A stretch of 64,000 nt of DNA from Gnetum montanum (lineage: Eukaryota; Streptophyta; Gnetopsida; Gnetales; Gnetaceae): the NCBI GenBank assembly GCA_015680685.1, contig MNCI01010136.1, forward strand, positions 186,370 to 250,369. The letters run 5' to 3'. Under the pieces are notes generated by a model, which saw only the letters and a program-made list of their open reading frames with translations, did no database searches and was not told the origin of the DNA. The position numbers were made by a program, and so were the translations under genes. Shown here one piece after another: positions 37,301 through 48,083 of this stretch. Every line of letters begins with the position of its first letter. Within the stretch, counting starts at the first letter, position 1.

Positions 37301-40300
37301 TTAAGTTTTTGTTGCTCCTATCTTAGGTGCTTCTCTTCCAACTACCTATGGATCTATTGGTAGAGGGCTTTGCTTTCAACATTGTGTCATCACTAGGCCT
37401 ACCATGTTAGCTTGATTCCAATGTCCTCGGTAGCTTTGGCCACATTTTCTACAACTCTAGTATCCACCTATCTTCTAATTTCCTTCTCAATTTCTTTTAT
37501 CTTGGACTCCATGTAGGTTTAAAATTCAATCTCTAGTCCCCCTACAATTGCACAAGGACCTCCTCAAAACAATACTAGTCTGAAATGGGGGAAGGGGTTT
37601 TGCAATCTAGACTGGGCATCTAAAGCCTTAGTGACCCATCAACCTACTCGACAAGAAAAGTCTTAGGGACCACTTGGGTCCCCTCATTAGTGCATGAAAG
37701 GGGATGCTTAGAATTAGAAGGACCACTACTGTAAGCACTCAAGAATCTCTGATAGAAAAGTTGAACTATCTTGGGATAGGTGATGGAATGTCCTGATTAG
37801 TGCTAGTCTGCACCACCCTGCAAAAGGCAAGGATAAGACTAGAGTACTTCTCAATCTGCCTTCTCTCCAAAAAGGCTAAGAAGAAATTTGGGAGGTAACC
37901 CTATGCTAAAGGAGACACTTCATGAAGTCAAAGTGCAACCCCTATAGTTTTGACATGTTGCCAAACTAGATGAAGAATTGATCCACCAGCTTTGCTGCAC
38001 TCTACCACAAAGGTTAAACTCTTGAGTAGGGCACCTACCTACCAGAGGTTAGAGAAATAAGCCCAATGAAGAACATGATTTCTCCATCCACTCGTCTTCC
38101 AGGATCCATAGCTGATTAACAACCACTACAAGAGCTTCCATCAATGTGGCACTATTAGCATTAATTGTACAATTGTTTATTGTTCTTTGCAGCACTGCAT
38201 TTGGTTCATTGTAACATTGGTAGTCCCTTTTGCGGTACAAATACATAAAAGCCAAATTTATACTTTGCATGGAATTACTGAGTTGGCATTTCTTTTCTTC
38301 AATAGACTTTTATTTGACATTTCTTTTCTTTTTGTAAGCTCATGGACGTAAATCATAGATTCAATAGGCAGAGAATAACTCCTAGTGACATTATCTAATG
38401 CTATCAAGACTCCAAACAACATAGACAATGGCAATGTAAACCTCTTTATCCCAAACTTACGGCAACATACCTGGAAGGTGAATCCAAACAACATTCTTCC
38501 ATGTTTTTTATTAATAGAATAACTAGTTTCCAGTTTTCCAACGGACTGGATCATGACAAACAATACAATTTATCAACTTTCAATCTAGGCTAAAGATGCA
38601 GTGTTGGGCATCACGAGCTATGTTATTTGGAACCACCTACAGGGTTTGCAAATGGTAAGACACATGCTAAAAAAATGTGTCTAGTAAGGTACAATGATAC
38701 CATTTCTTTTATCCAGGTACAGAATTTTATCTAAATAAATAAAATTTAAAATATTATACACTACCTTTACATTACCTGTATTGGATGAATAATCCAATCT
38801 GAACATATTACCGGAACATTCACAGCTGCAAGAGAAAAATACTTCATTATCCAAAAATAAACTAAAATTAAAAGAGTACACAAAATTCTATAATAGTATC
38901 AAGTACCATGTAATAATTCCCTTCATAATGCAATACTGAATAATTTTGAATTATAAATAGGATTAACCTATTGATACATGAAGATGGATAGCCAACCCCA
39001 TTTTGTTGGGACAAGGCTAGGATGATGATGATGATGATACATGAAGATGGATATGAGACATTAAGGAGCATAAGATCAAATTACGTGTTTAGTTTAAAGT
39101 GGAGCATTTCAACTCAAACCTTGATTTGTTTGCAGACAAAGAAGCAGTTTTATATGTCTAATCACATTAAAGCTTAGGGTTAGAAAAGGAAAGCAACTAA
39201 AGGATTGTTGTGTGGAAAAAATTAGATCATCAGCGAATTAAATATTGTTGCCCGACTCCAGCTTTTCGCTTAAATGTTTCCCATAATGGGACCACCAAGG
39301 GGCAAAATCTAATTCATATGAACATACTCCAACGAGTTCAAGGTAGAGGCACATATTCATTAAAAAATTAGGCTTCCAAATGTCTCAAGTAAAATGGTGG
39401 CATTTTAATGGAATCCTATCTAACATTGATCCTGCTAGAAACTCAATATAAAATTAAATGAACAGGCTCAGAAAAGGCCTAACAAATGATGGATTTAGAT
39501 ACAACATTACCCGTTAAGCTAAAAGTGATTTTCCCTCATATTTTGATTGTCAAGGGGCATACAGTAGAAGTTTAGGTACAGATGCTCTGAATTTGGAATT
39601 TATTATAAAAAAACACAGCTGATTTGGATTGTCAATGACCTGGTAATAAACTTTGAGAATAATTTGAGATGTTTGTCGATTGAGAGTAGTGTAGTAGTAT
39701 GACTGATAATAGTTTATGATAGTGAATGGTGCTGAGATGGCTGTAATAGTGATAAAATTGTAGGAGAAAATGATAGTAGAAGTGATTGTAATTGATAGTA
39801 AAATGGTGATAGTCAGAGAAATAATCCGTATGTCAATTCAGAGTGAAAATTTTCATTACAAAAGGACACAACTATGTCTTTCAGGCCATGTTAGACTTAC
39901 GGGAATTGGCTTTTCCCATTAACCGAATACATAAAACAAGACTTTTCGTGTGTTTTTAAGGTTGTACACCATGCCATTGCCTCACATACATATTTTTAAT
40001 TTTTACTAATATTAAAAATTGAGGCTTAAACATTAATAGAAGATAGAATACATGGAATGTAGTTCCAATGAAAGCACAAATAGTGATAAAATAGAAGTAA
40101 CATTTGAAGGCCAAAAGTCTCTCATTACAAATAATTCCACTACCTAGGATCAATGCTCCAATCGCATGTTGAAATTGATAAAGATATAAGAAATAAGATT
40201 GAAGCTGGATGATCAAAATGGAGATAGACTAGTAATATTTTATGTGATAAAGGAAGCTCAATAAAACTAAAGGGAAAATTTTATAGAATACCATACATTA

Positions 40301-43300
40301 AAGGAAGGCTTCGAATGGCTTCTATTTTAGATAAGCTTTAATAATAGCATATTAAATGGTTTGGTCATGTCCAAAGAAGATCAAATAAGCAACCTATCAG
40401 AAAAGATTGCCATATCACAACTCCAAGAAAGGCATTGATAGGAAGACCCCAAAAAATGAGAAAAATGATTGAAAGTGATATTTAGAAATTGCAAATAGAT
40501 AAAGATCAAACTCTTCATAGAGATGAATGGCAAAAGAGAACTCATGTAGTTGACCCTATTTTGTTTGGACAAGGCTAAGGTGATGGTAATAAGTAATATA
40601 AAAATTGATTTACTACCTATGATTCTTTGACTTCTAGGAAATCCTTCTAATTTTTCTAAAACATTACATGGCTTTTTTTTAATAAATACATCAAACATAT
40701 GAGTTAAAACTTCATGAAAAAGTAGAAAAAATCCACATGCACACTATACTTGACATTTATTAAAAAGGGGTCCCATAAAAGTTGAATAACTTTTCGTAAA
40801 AAAAATGTAAAGTTAAATTAAAGAGACTCGCATTGTAAATAGCTGCAAATAAAGGAAATCATGGTAGGATACAGATACCAGTAAAGTCAAGCCAAAAGAG
40901 GAACCATAAATTTGACCACAACTATGCATAAAATATGCATGTGAAATGTAAACTTTATTAAGAAAAATGAACAAATGCAGATAAAGTGTATAAAAAATGA
41001 GAATATTATTGCAACTGAGGAGGGATAATGTTGAAGAAAGGGCAAGCAAAAGGAGAAGACTGTACATGCAGATATCATATTGACAGGCATTTTCACTTAG
41101 AATTGACAGCATGAACTGCAACTGTTGGCCTCAGAATTGCTTACAAGGTAACTTCAAACAGAGTTTATGTGAAATGTTGGGTTAGGGCCTCAGAATGGTC
41201 CAAATACATCCCAGGAACTCAGAGGGTTACCTGCAGTCAACTATTTGGAACCAAACAATTTATCCTCTAAATTTTAAACATTGAGCATGAGATAGCACTA
41301 CTTATCAACAAACATTTCTAAGCAGCCTAATTGTTGATGTGGAAATTTGGGCTGTGAGGCAAACTAATGCACAACATCCGAAAGTGCAAGATTTTGCAAG
41401 GTTATTGCCTGGGGCACCTTGCTTATGGGCATGGCTAGCCCAGGAATAGTCTCAGTTGAAGAGGAACATGACCGATAATTTAAAAGAACATTAGATTTGA
41501 AAATATGCAAATACTTGAAAGCCGGAATATTGTAGGCAAAATGACTTACATGCATTAAAATAAAAGATAATGTTACATTACATCAACATAAACACAAACA
41601 TGAGGAAACATCAAACATAAACATTGGGAAACATCAAAGGGGAAAGGAAGGGACTTAGTGGATTAATCTTTAATCCATCCACTCCTATGGCTGCCAAAAG
41701 GTTGATTCTTGATCTCCTCTTGAAGATACTCACAGTAGGACATGATAGCTTGAGCCAGCAGTCTGATCCTTGAGCTCCTGAAAGTTGAAGATTGCTGCCT
41801 GCTTTCTAGCTAGGATGCCACATTAGAGTTCGAACACAAAAACGATTGGGTTGGGGTGACATCCTAGTTGGAAAGGAGGCAGCAATCATCAACCTTCAAG
41901 AGCTCAAGGATCGGACCAAGCAACTAACTCAGGCTATCTAGTCCTACCATGAGTATCTTAAGGAGTAGGTCAAGAATCAACCTTCTGACCACCACAGGAG
42001 CAGATGAGTCTCTTCCTTTTCCCTTTGATATCTCCAATGTTTATGTTTAATGTTTCCCCATGTTCATGTTCATGTTGATGTAATGTGACATTATCTATTA
42101 TTTTAATACATGCAAGTTATTTCGCCTACAATATTCTCGCTTTCCAGTATTTAAATATTTTCAAATCTAATGTTCTTTTAAATTATTGGTCAAATTCCTC
42201 TTCCACCGAGACTATTCTTGGGCTACCTATGCCTATAAGCAAGTTGCCCTAGGCAACAACCTTGCAAAATTGTGCACTTTTGAGTGTTGTGTGTTAGTTT
42301 GCCTCGCAGCCCAAATTTCTGCATCAACACTAATCATCTAATAACACTAAGTGCTATCAAAGTTAAAGTAACAATTAATGATATAAAGCAAGACTCAACG
42401 GAAAATCAGCAATAAATCACATCATTTGTGATTAAAAATGTTTATTCATCATAATCAAGGTTTATCACTCAAACAGAGTATGCATTATTATAAACATGAA
42501 GATGAATTTGATCATACATTATTTTAAAGGGATGAATCAAACCAGTAAACGTATACTCACAACATTCAGCTTTCTTTTGCTAAATCTATTCTTCAAAGAG
42601 ATTATATTTCTTCACAGTTTCCTCTCCCCTCACTTTCTTCTGAGCTGACTGAGTCTACAAACCTAGAGGATTGTCCTTTTTCAAGAGGAGAGTTGGCGTA
42701 ATTGTTCATTAATTTGTAATCCCTCTAGCTAAACTCAAAGTTTAATTGATCTTTGTATTATAGCAGATGATTACATTCAATTATTACATCGTTTTGAACA
42801 TCTTGTACACTATTTACTACAGATTGACACAAACTATGAACCACTATAATTGTTTTAATTCTATCATAAAACAGCCTTATAGGTTGTGTAAATATGAAAT
42901 AATCTCTGGCTATTCAGTTTGCTGGAATCTCTATATTGTCACAGTCCATTTGTCTTCCTTTGATTCTCCTGTGTCTCCCACAATCCCGCTCAGATTCTTC
43001 AAAATTTCATCAATCTTCTTGATGCAAGCCCCAGCATAATTTTCAACAATATCCTTCCAATTGAAAATTTGTTCCTGATGCCAGACTAAAGTTGTTTCAC
43101 GATCATATAACATGTGTGAAATGGACCTTGAAGCTTTCTTAGTTCAAGCAATTCCCTGCACCAGACAAATTAATCCTCTCTTTTCTTCAGTTTGCTGGAG
43201 TCTCTTATGCCTGCTGCTTTTAATGTGCCGTATATTCTGGCAGAACATTAATTGACTCTGATTCATTTCATATCTTTGCTGTAACTCAAACAGGTGTTGT

Positions 43301-44104
43301 CTTAATTCCTCATTCTGTGCAACAGAAATTCGGTACCGATGTTTATTTACAGGGTCCAATTATTATTAGCATGGAAAATTCTGGCTATTATCCGTAATCA
43401 TGGAGCCAATCTTTACCATTCGCTTATATTTAAATTCTGAATCAACTCTGTTAAAATAAGTAAGATGATTTTTAGCATTGCTAGTATGTCGGGGAAACTT
43501 GTCGTTTTGCCATGTTTGGTTAAGTAGTGGATTGTGGAGGTAGTAAAGGTTCGCATACTTATTATTTTATTCACCATGCATACCGCAAATTTTCTCAAAC
43601 CTTCTCAAACTTCTGTTGCCAAACCCTAAGCCATATTTCAGAGCCTAAAACAACATGACAAAATTCAACCAGAATTCCGAAAAAGAAATCAACGCAGAGC
43701 AGAGAAGTAGGTAGACCTTGCGAGACAGAGGCGAGGTCAGCAAATCCAGTGGAGGACGCCTGCACGTCGGTTCGTAGGGCGATGACATCGACGGCTCCGG
43801 AGGCGGCGTAGGCGGCGCATCTTGCGGCCATGGCGCCACGTGCCTCGGCAGGAAACGGCATAACTTCGAGCACCACCGCCGTCATGCCGCGCTCCCGGAC
43901 GTGCCATAGCTGTTTGCGCAGCGCCTCTGCTTCAGCCTGAGGGCGAGTGAGCTTCTGGTGCAACTGCGCGGGCGTTAAATCCTGAAGCTGCCTTTGCACC
44001 TGCCGCTTTGTTAATTTCAGAGCCGTTTCCACCTGTTTGAGCCGGGGATTCGGAACATCTGCATAACTCATGCATACGCACGTGTGCGCCGCTGCGACTT
44101 TCAT
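34345..44104 (-). CDS. IGPS-like TIM-barrel protein, seven exons, 290 residues
   Basis: Exons on the - strand: 44,104-43,717, 38,825-38,776, 35,449-35,386, 35,307-35,252, 35,115-35,035, 34,722-34,645 and 34,500-34,345. Every intron has GT and AG ends, all phases fit, and the total of 873 nt gives 290 codons plus TGA. Protein blocks follow the indole-3-glycerol-phosphate synthase barrel: VVLEV (beta 1), VDVIALRTD and GFADLASV, VPVICSDWIIHPIQ (beta 3), EAGASAVRLVHAVV, LGLDAIVEV (beta 5), ASIYGINLSIG (beta 6), FGALTIVGVSSREEA and SADAVCLRQEVI (beta 8 region). Glu of beta 1, Glu of LVEV and Asn of GIN are kept, but the catalytic Lys of the usual KDF motif is Ser and the Lys near beta 1 is replaced by Met. 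It is therefore probably not a standard tryptophan-pathway enzyme. No clear transit peptide is seen. The first exon is GC-rich; introns total about 8.9 kb, swollen by transposons. The ATG at 44,104 is the first in frame; one at MSYAD is possible. Confidence 0.88.
35450..35895 (-). other. intron 2, 3'-proximal part
   Basis: Unremarkable AT-rich intron sequence next to the acceptor ATGCAG used at 35,451-35,450. The + strand open frames here are shadows. Confidence 0.6.
35900..36500 (-). mobile_element. LINE 3' end in intron 2
   Basis: Read on the - strand, this has the C-terminal signature of plant LINE polyproteins: RILYGVECQS, then QVQHVHVAKMQLPK, ILGVTRKD, IESLIKGSL, LDRSQWCKKSDRGDP and MLFG, with stops and frameshifts. 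It is followed by a (GAT)n tail, seen as ATCATCATCACC on the + strand at 35,906-35,920. It inserted in the same orientation as the gene. Confidence 0.7.
36501..38775 (-). other. intron 2, 5'-proximal part, with TE-like debris
   Basis: This contains A-rich and low-complexity segments (36,540-36,840), probably a retroelement untranslated part. A decayed - strand frame around 37,300-37,530 includes MESKIKEIEKEIRR and ENVAKATEDIGIKL, a Lys/Glu coiled-coil-like stretch similar in composition to the accessory ORFs. No intact gene is seen. The acceptor of exon 3 lies far to the left. Confidence 0.4.
38973..39053 (+). mobile_element. 45-bp LINE 3' stub flanked by an 18-bp target duplication, in intron 1
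   Basis: GATACATGAAGATGGATA occurs at 38,973-38,990 and again, identically, at 39,036-39,053. Between them lie 45 bp that encode the terminal LINE words (ADPILLG-like, CCCCATTTTGTTGGGACAAGG) and a (GAT)n tail. This is a drastically 5'-truncated LINE insertion with intact target duplication. Confidence 0.8.
40200..40600 (+). mobile_element. LINE 3' end in intron 1
   Basis: The + strand frames give WFGHVQRRSNK-like words, a GRP segment, then HRDEWQK and THVVDPILFGQG (with frameshifts). These match the C-terminal tail of the same LINE group as 35,900-36,500, ending in GCTAAGGTGATGGTAATAAG. It inserted antisense to the gene. Confidence 0.7.
40601..41333 (-). other. intron 1, no recognised feature
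   Basis: AT-rich intron DNA. Open frames such as 40,813-41,121 (-) show no conserved features. Confidence 0.5.
41334..42328. repeat. large imperfect inverted repeat (foldback) in intron 1
   Basis: The left arm 41,334-41,821 (488 bp) and right arm 41,856-42,328 (473 bp) are inverted copies separated by only 34 bp. Ends: GTTGATGTGGAAATTTGGGC versus GCCCAAATTTCTGCATCAAC. Centre: AGGATGCCAC versus GTGACATCCT. Similarity is high but imperfect, with transitions and small indels. It is transcribed within the pre-mRNA of the TIM-barrel gene and would form a hairpin of nearly 500 bp. No transposase is encoded. Confidence 0.85.
42931..43359 (-). pseudogene. unidentified coding-like stretch in intron 1
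   Basis: One - strand frame is open across this stretch apart from a single TGA (43,146-43,144). It reads QNEELRQHLFELQQRYEMNQ and later NWKDIVENYAGACIKKIDEI. Composition is protein-like and helical, unlike the surrounding AT-rich noise. It does not fit the TIM-barrel protein: exon 1 joins exon 2 in phase without it. It could be a fragment of another gene, an alternative exon or an old transposon piece. I do not recognise the family. Confidence 0.3.
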
Positions 44105-44589
44105 ACTGCAGATATAGTTTAACCAGAATGTAAACTTGCTTTTTAACTTCGATTCGACTTATCTTTCGCTGCAATTGAAATTACAAATCTCTGCTTGCTC
44201 CTGTGCCACTGAAAATTTGAAATTCACAATCTCGTCTGCTCTCGTTGTCAAGCAATAAGCTGATTCTACGGTACTCCGGAAACTTTATCCATTCGGACTG
44301 TAGCGTCTACGCTGCAAATGGAACACAACTTAAGTGATGAATTTGTGGATGCGTAGGGTTGGCAGTTTATGTATTGACGTATGATTTTGTAGGATCGATG
44401 CAGCATTCGCGACTCCAGTGTTGCAGGTTATTCGTTGAAGCCGTCGAAGCGTACGTTACCGTTCCACCAGATTGATGGGATTCGGAAGAAGTATCTTCTC
44501 TGAGCGACCTTCTTGTTCTCTCTTTTTTATAAAAAGATTATTATTCAGAAGTTCAATGTTCCCGCTGTGCGCTCCACCACTAAGGTTCG
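44105..44589 (-). promoter_or_regulatory. probable 5' UTR and promoter of the TIM-barrel gene
   Basis: The sequence just upstream of the start codon stays richer in GC than the flanks, consistent with a 5' UTR/promoter. I see no convincing TATA box at a fixed distance. Assignment rests on position only. Confidence 0.4.
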
Positions 44590-44683
44590 GATTTGACTTT
44601 CGATAGAGGTTGTGGATGATAGAGGTTGTGGATTTGACTTTCAATAGAGGTTGTGGATGATAGAGGTTGTGGATTTGACTTTC
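44590..44683. repeat. 41-bp tandem repeat upstream of the gene
   Basis: Units starting GATTTGACTTTC begin at 44,590, 44,631 and 44,672 (period 41 bp, about 2.3 copies). Each unit itself contains ATAGAGGTTGTGGAT twice. It lies about 0.5 kb upstream of the start codon. Confidence 0.85.
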
Positions 44684-45702
44684 TTTTTTATATTCTTTGT
44701 TGTATAAGGTTTTTAAGATTCATTGTAAAGATAAAAACTTTTAAAAAGCATTCGGAAATCAATAATTTTTTTAAAGATTTTCTTGTGATTTGATGTTTTT
44801 AAAATTAATTTAGCATGTATTTATGATATATATTTATAATGTATTTGGTTAAGAAAATCTTTTATATTTTCTAAATTAAAAATTTTTAGATTGATTCATT
44901 AAGAATTGATTTTCTAAGGACAAAATTCATGTTACAAAGTAGTTGGCCTATAAGCAAAACTTCTAGCCTAAATAATAATTTTCACTAAAAAGTTCATCTC
45001 TTATCTAAGTATTATGACGATGACAATTTATTTACCATGGCAAAGTCCAATAAACTGGATGATGAGAATAAAAAAAAAGCGTGACCAAGAGAACTTCCCT
45101 TTATTGTTATAATGATAAAATTATTTATCCATGACCAAGAAAGATTGTCAAAGCTAGTAGTTGGCCTTTCATCCAAAATCATTATTCCTCTCTTTTGTCC
45201 TACACTCCCCAAAAATTGTTTAGAGAAAAGGAAAAAAAATTTACATTTTGAAATTACCATGTCATTGTTACTTCCCATTCACCTATGCCTTTGGCATATC
45301 TCTGCCTCTCACCTATTCATTAAAAAAAGACAAAATTGGTTAAAAAAATAAAAAAAGCAAAAATAAAATTTCATGGACAAAGAAATAGAGTCCTAGGCAA
45401 GAAAATTAAGTTTATATTTTCTTCCTTCAATTTTATTTTCTTAAAGCACATTGATGTTATTTTCTTAAAGCACATAGATGTTATTTTTATCATAGATGAT
45501 GCAAAACAATCATAAGAAGGTATGCAAGTTAGTTAAGAAGAAAATGCCAAGAAAGTTGCTTAAATATATATACAAATATTGTATAAGAGGTGAAGTTTCT
45601 TATCTTACAACTAAAATTCCAATCAAATCTCACCATTTAATCAACAAGCTTTATTTTCATTTATATTAATCTAAGATAGAAGGTGAAAGATGGATTAACT
45701 TT
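44684..45702. other. AT-rich spacer without recognised genes
   Basis: Very AT-rich DNA with only chance open frames (45,012-45,278 and 45,112-45,351 overlap on opposite strands). A short direct repeat TTATTTTCTTAAAGCACAT occurs twice near 45,429-45,474. Confidence 0.5.
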
Positions 45703-46174
45703 TGATGAGCAACAAGTAGAACCTACACCCAACCATACGAATCATAAGCGTTGCACCAGTGATTCAGTCAAATTCCGTTGACTTAGCCCCTAAATGCAGC
45801 AATGGGCAAAGATAGTTACTTAGGAATGTGATCGTTATCTTCTTAGCTTCACTTGTGTAAGCCAAGGCACATGATTTATATTTATATTTTATATTTTATT
45901 TGATTTAAGCTAAGTGTAAAACAAAGGTAATTAATTGTAAATTAGCTAATTAACTATTTAATGCTTTAATCTAATTATTGTAACATAAGCATTCCATGCA
46001 CATCATGAACTCATTACAAACACTACTGGGTTACCAAGTGTGAAGCTACTGGGCAAACCAAGTGATAACACTAACGAGATTACCAAGCATTAATGGTATG
46101 TTCAAGGTGGTCATACCTATGTGTGATTATTAAATGTACTAATTAACTAAGGACATGAATATAAAATGCACAAG
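45703..46174 (-). repeat. truncated LTR, - orientation
   Basis: It starts TGATGAGC with the family's terminal block (CTACACCCAACCATACGAAT) and continues through U5-like sequence to about 46,140. It breaks off where a second LTR begins in the opposite orientation. No primer site lies on its left side, so it is a fragment or solo LTR. Confidence 0.65.
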
Positions 46175-47142
46175 TGATGAGTTGTCATTGGTTGGTTGCA
46201 TTGACGAGGCCTCGTCGATGCAACTGACCGCATCAACGAGGCCTTGTCCACAAAGCCCTGTTGATGCATTTTGACCTACGTTGATGTTGCCTCGTTGACG
46301 CAGTGTCTGTTCGTTGCCTCGTTGACGCAGTGTCTGTTCGTTGCCTATAAATACACGCCTACCCACCACATTTATGGGAAGTCCAGATTTTAATTGTAGC
46401 GAAGCTTTTGCATTTTTTCTATTTGAAAGTTAGAATTTTTTCTTTGAGTGCTCGCAATAAGAGTCATTGAGTGTACAGATCTTTATTCGAGCATTGTTGT
46501 ACTTGAGCACGACAGTGTGTGCAGTAATAAAGATGAGCTTTCTGATAAACCTTGTAGCACTTTGGATAGATTAGCTCTTTTATTTATGCATTCAATGTTT
46601 TCAATTATTTGTTAATTATTCTCAATTATTTCGCAATTATTTTCTAGCATTGAATTAATGAGGTTATTAAGCTAGATAGATTAAATACATAAGTACAACT
46701 GTTTCGAGCGTAACACATTCACTTGGTAATCCTAGCAACATTATTGCTTGGTACACCTAGTAGCGCAACATTTGGTCACCCAGCTGTGGATATGTGGGTT
46801 TAGGATGTGTACAGAAAATGGGAATGGATACTTATGTTAGGATTAGCTTAATAATAGTTAGTTAATTGATTTAGATTAGTTAATCAAATTCCTTTTACCT
46901 ACATTTTGAGCACCCAAAACATAAAACATAAAATGATAAAACTCGGATGCCTCAGTTACACTTAACCATACCAATGTGCATCACAAGTGTAATTGGGAGG
47001 ACAATGATGGACCTTAATGCTAGATTCACTTCTTAAAGGGCTAGTGCATTGTAAACAATAAAGTTTGCGGAATTCGACTAAGTCACACGTGAACACTTCA
47101 TGATTCGTATGGTTGGACGTAGGGGTACCTCGTCGCTCATCA
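46175..47142 (+). repeat. 5' LTR of an Athila-like element, + orientation
   Basis: It starts TGATGAGTTG and ends CGTCGCTCATCA, 968 bp. U3 holds GACGAGGCCTCGTC-type words and a 27-bp direct repeat (GCCTCGTTGACGCAGTGTCT..., from 46,289 and 46,316). TATAAATA is at 46,346-46,353. R/U5 has CTTTATTCGAGCA and AATAAAGATGAGC, as in LTRs 1-4. A primer site and gag follow. Confidence 0.75.
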
Positions 47143-47143
47143 T

Positions 47144-47161
47144 TAGTGCCGTTGTTAGGGA
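47144..47161 (+). promoter_or_regulatory. decayed tRNA-Asp primer-binding site
   Basis: TAGTGCCGTTGTTAGGGA differs from the perfect site TGGCGCCGTTGCCGGGGA at five positions, all C-to-T or G-to-A transitions. It lies one base after the LTR. Confidence 0.7.
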
Positions 47162-47296
47162 CTTTGTTTGTGGAACATGCGCTATTTAGGTCTAAGTGAA
47201 TACCATTAATATCGTTGTACGAACCTAAAAGCCCATATCATTCTCATTATACATAAACTATAAAAGCACATTGACAATTTCATTTTGTTTTACAAA

Positions 47297-48083
47297 ATGT
47301 CTTCTTCTTCTCATAAGCATGACGATACTAAACCACTAGTCCCATAGGAATGTAAGATGGTATACACTCATCCAGATGAGTTTGTACCGAATTTCACCTT
47401 CATCCTACATCAGGATGAACAAATGTGATGGTGTGATATGGAGGGCAATGTTGTTTTGCCCCCCAATAGATCTATGCTTGGAATGCTAATTAAAACCCTT
47501 AAGAAGTTGAACATAGCAGATCTTCATGAATAATATGTTGTGGATGGGTACAACACTAGGAACTATCATCCCACTAAAACACAACATAAGCAGGATAAAC
47601 ATTAGGAGAGACTCCATGAAGCCACAAAGGGGAAACATTACACTGACCCCTTGTTCCTACTAGATCAAGAAGATAATGAGGACCCTCCCTTGGAAGGTTC
47701 TCAACATGAAGATTCTCCACCCCCTGCTAATGATGGTGAGGGTTTGAACTTGACCCTATGATCAACTATTCATAAACCGAGTTCAAAAAAGAGTAATAGC
47801 CAGAGTAGGGACTTGGGTGAACATTGCAATAACAAGGGATCTAATGTTGGAGATTGTAAAAAATGTAAGAGCTAGTGGCAGACATTGCAGTGGAAGTGGT
47901 AGTCCACCTTCCTCTTCATCATCTTCATTTGATTCTGAACATTCCTCTTCATCTGATGGTTCTCATGGAAGCCACAGTCGAAACAACTGTGATGAAGGTG
48001 ATTGATGAAATCATAATGACTGTGAAGGCCACCAAAATCAAAGGGGTGGCCAAAACCATCATCTATGTTGTAGCGATCGAAAA
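47297..48083 (+). pseudogene. gag, 5' part, truncated by the Tat-like element
   Basis: The start MSSSSHKHDDTKPLVP matches the gag starts at 18,314 and 22,489 (MSSSSSHKS). Further shared parts are EGNVVLPPNRSMLGMLIKTL, the NYHPTKTQ segment and the Ser-rich SGSPPSSSSSS linker (47,875 onwards). Several TGA/TAG/TAA stops are present. Similarity fades at the point where the LTR of the next element starts (48,084), so the gene was split by that insertion. Confidence 0.7.

Noticed and set aside
43932-44174. Alternative - strand frame at the first exon
   Set aside because: It overlaps exon 1 in another frame and does not join exon 2 in phase with barrel homology.
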